Assembly: GCF_000148585.2 (NCBI RefSeq)
Contig: NZ_CP028414.1
Location: 301,501-365,500, forward strand
Direction: 5' to 3'
Source: Streptococcus mitis NCTC 12261
GTDB taxonomy: Bacteria; Bacillota; Bacilli; Lactobacillales; Streptococcaceae
Length of the DNA stretch: 64,000 nucleotides
Shown: positions 63,978-64,000 of the stretch, one piece after another
Numbering within the stretch: the first letter of the stretch is position 1
How the letters are laid out: each line of letters begins with the position of its first letter
Notes under the pieces: model-generated
The model's database searches: none
The model's input: the letters and a program-made list of their open reading frames with translations, nothing else
What the model was told of the DNA's origin: nothing
Translations under genes and position numbers: made by a program

Positions 63978-64000
63978 AGAAGTCCTTTTCCTTAAAGGAA

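Overview
The window reads as chromosome of a mitis-group Streptococcus (S. mitis, S. pneumoniae or a close relative). Supporting signs are two BOX repeats, a piu iron-uptake operon, a blp bacteriocin locus, a YSIRK/LPXTG endo-beta-N-acetylglucosaminidase, ccrZ-trmB, a choline-binding protein and low-GC codon use. There are no rRNA or tRNA genes, CRISPR arrays or intact insertion sequences.

Layout. 1-3367: end of a CBS-domain gene, then xerD-like, scpA, scpB, rluB and yidD, tightly overlapping. 3479-8336: minus-strand piuBCDA and galE. 8630-10013: pepA and a frameshifted immunity-like gene. 10110-18604: nptA (minus), the GH85 surface glycosidase and pgk. 18739-22647: a small membrane protein, glnR-glnA with a perfect GlnR box, and a PadR regulator with two DUF2812 membrane proteins. 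22672-28919: heat-shock genes hrcA-grpE-dnaK under two CIRCE operators, then dnaJ, with two non-chaperone genes between dnaK and dnaJ. 29200-31752: YtxH-like, HIT and ecsAB.

31814-38216: a rearranged blp locus. blpT, blpR and blpH are present, but the pheromone gene and the exporter genes blpA/blpB are not. It has two near-identical terminator-plus-promoter modules with paired 12-bp repeats, one bacteriocin precursor with a Gly-Ser cleavage site, a duplicated putative immunity gene and a CAAX protease. 38377-45607: ccrZ-trmB and rimP-nusA-rnpM-ylxQ-infB-rbfA. 45819-52804: small proteins, a DUF1858/hemerythrin-PAS pair and a T-box-controlled operon ending in valS.

52880-57043 is the most unusual part. 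It is an AT-rich three-gene cassette: a cytosine-5 DNA methyltransferase, a protein with a MutL/MORC-type GHKL ATPase at the N-terminus and a histidine-kinase core at the C-terminus, and a receiver-domain protein whose C-terminus carries an HEPN-like Rx4H motif. I read it as a candidate soluble two-component defence system coupled to DNA modification. A second methyltransferase and a probable restriction enzyme follow (57234-60102), then rpoE, pyrG with a CTP-type attenuator, and a choline-binding protein.

Three intergenic regions (grpE-dnaK, after dnaJ, infB-rbfA) carry diverged copies of one elaborate multi-helix element that keeps its helices while changing sequence. This points to a structured RNA or mobile repeat family.
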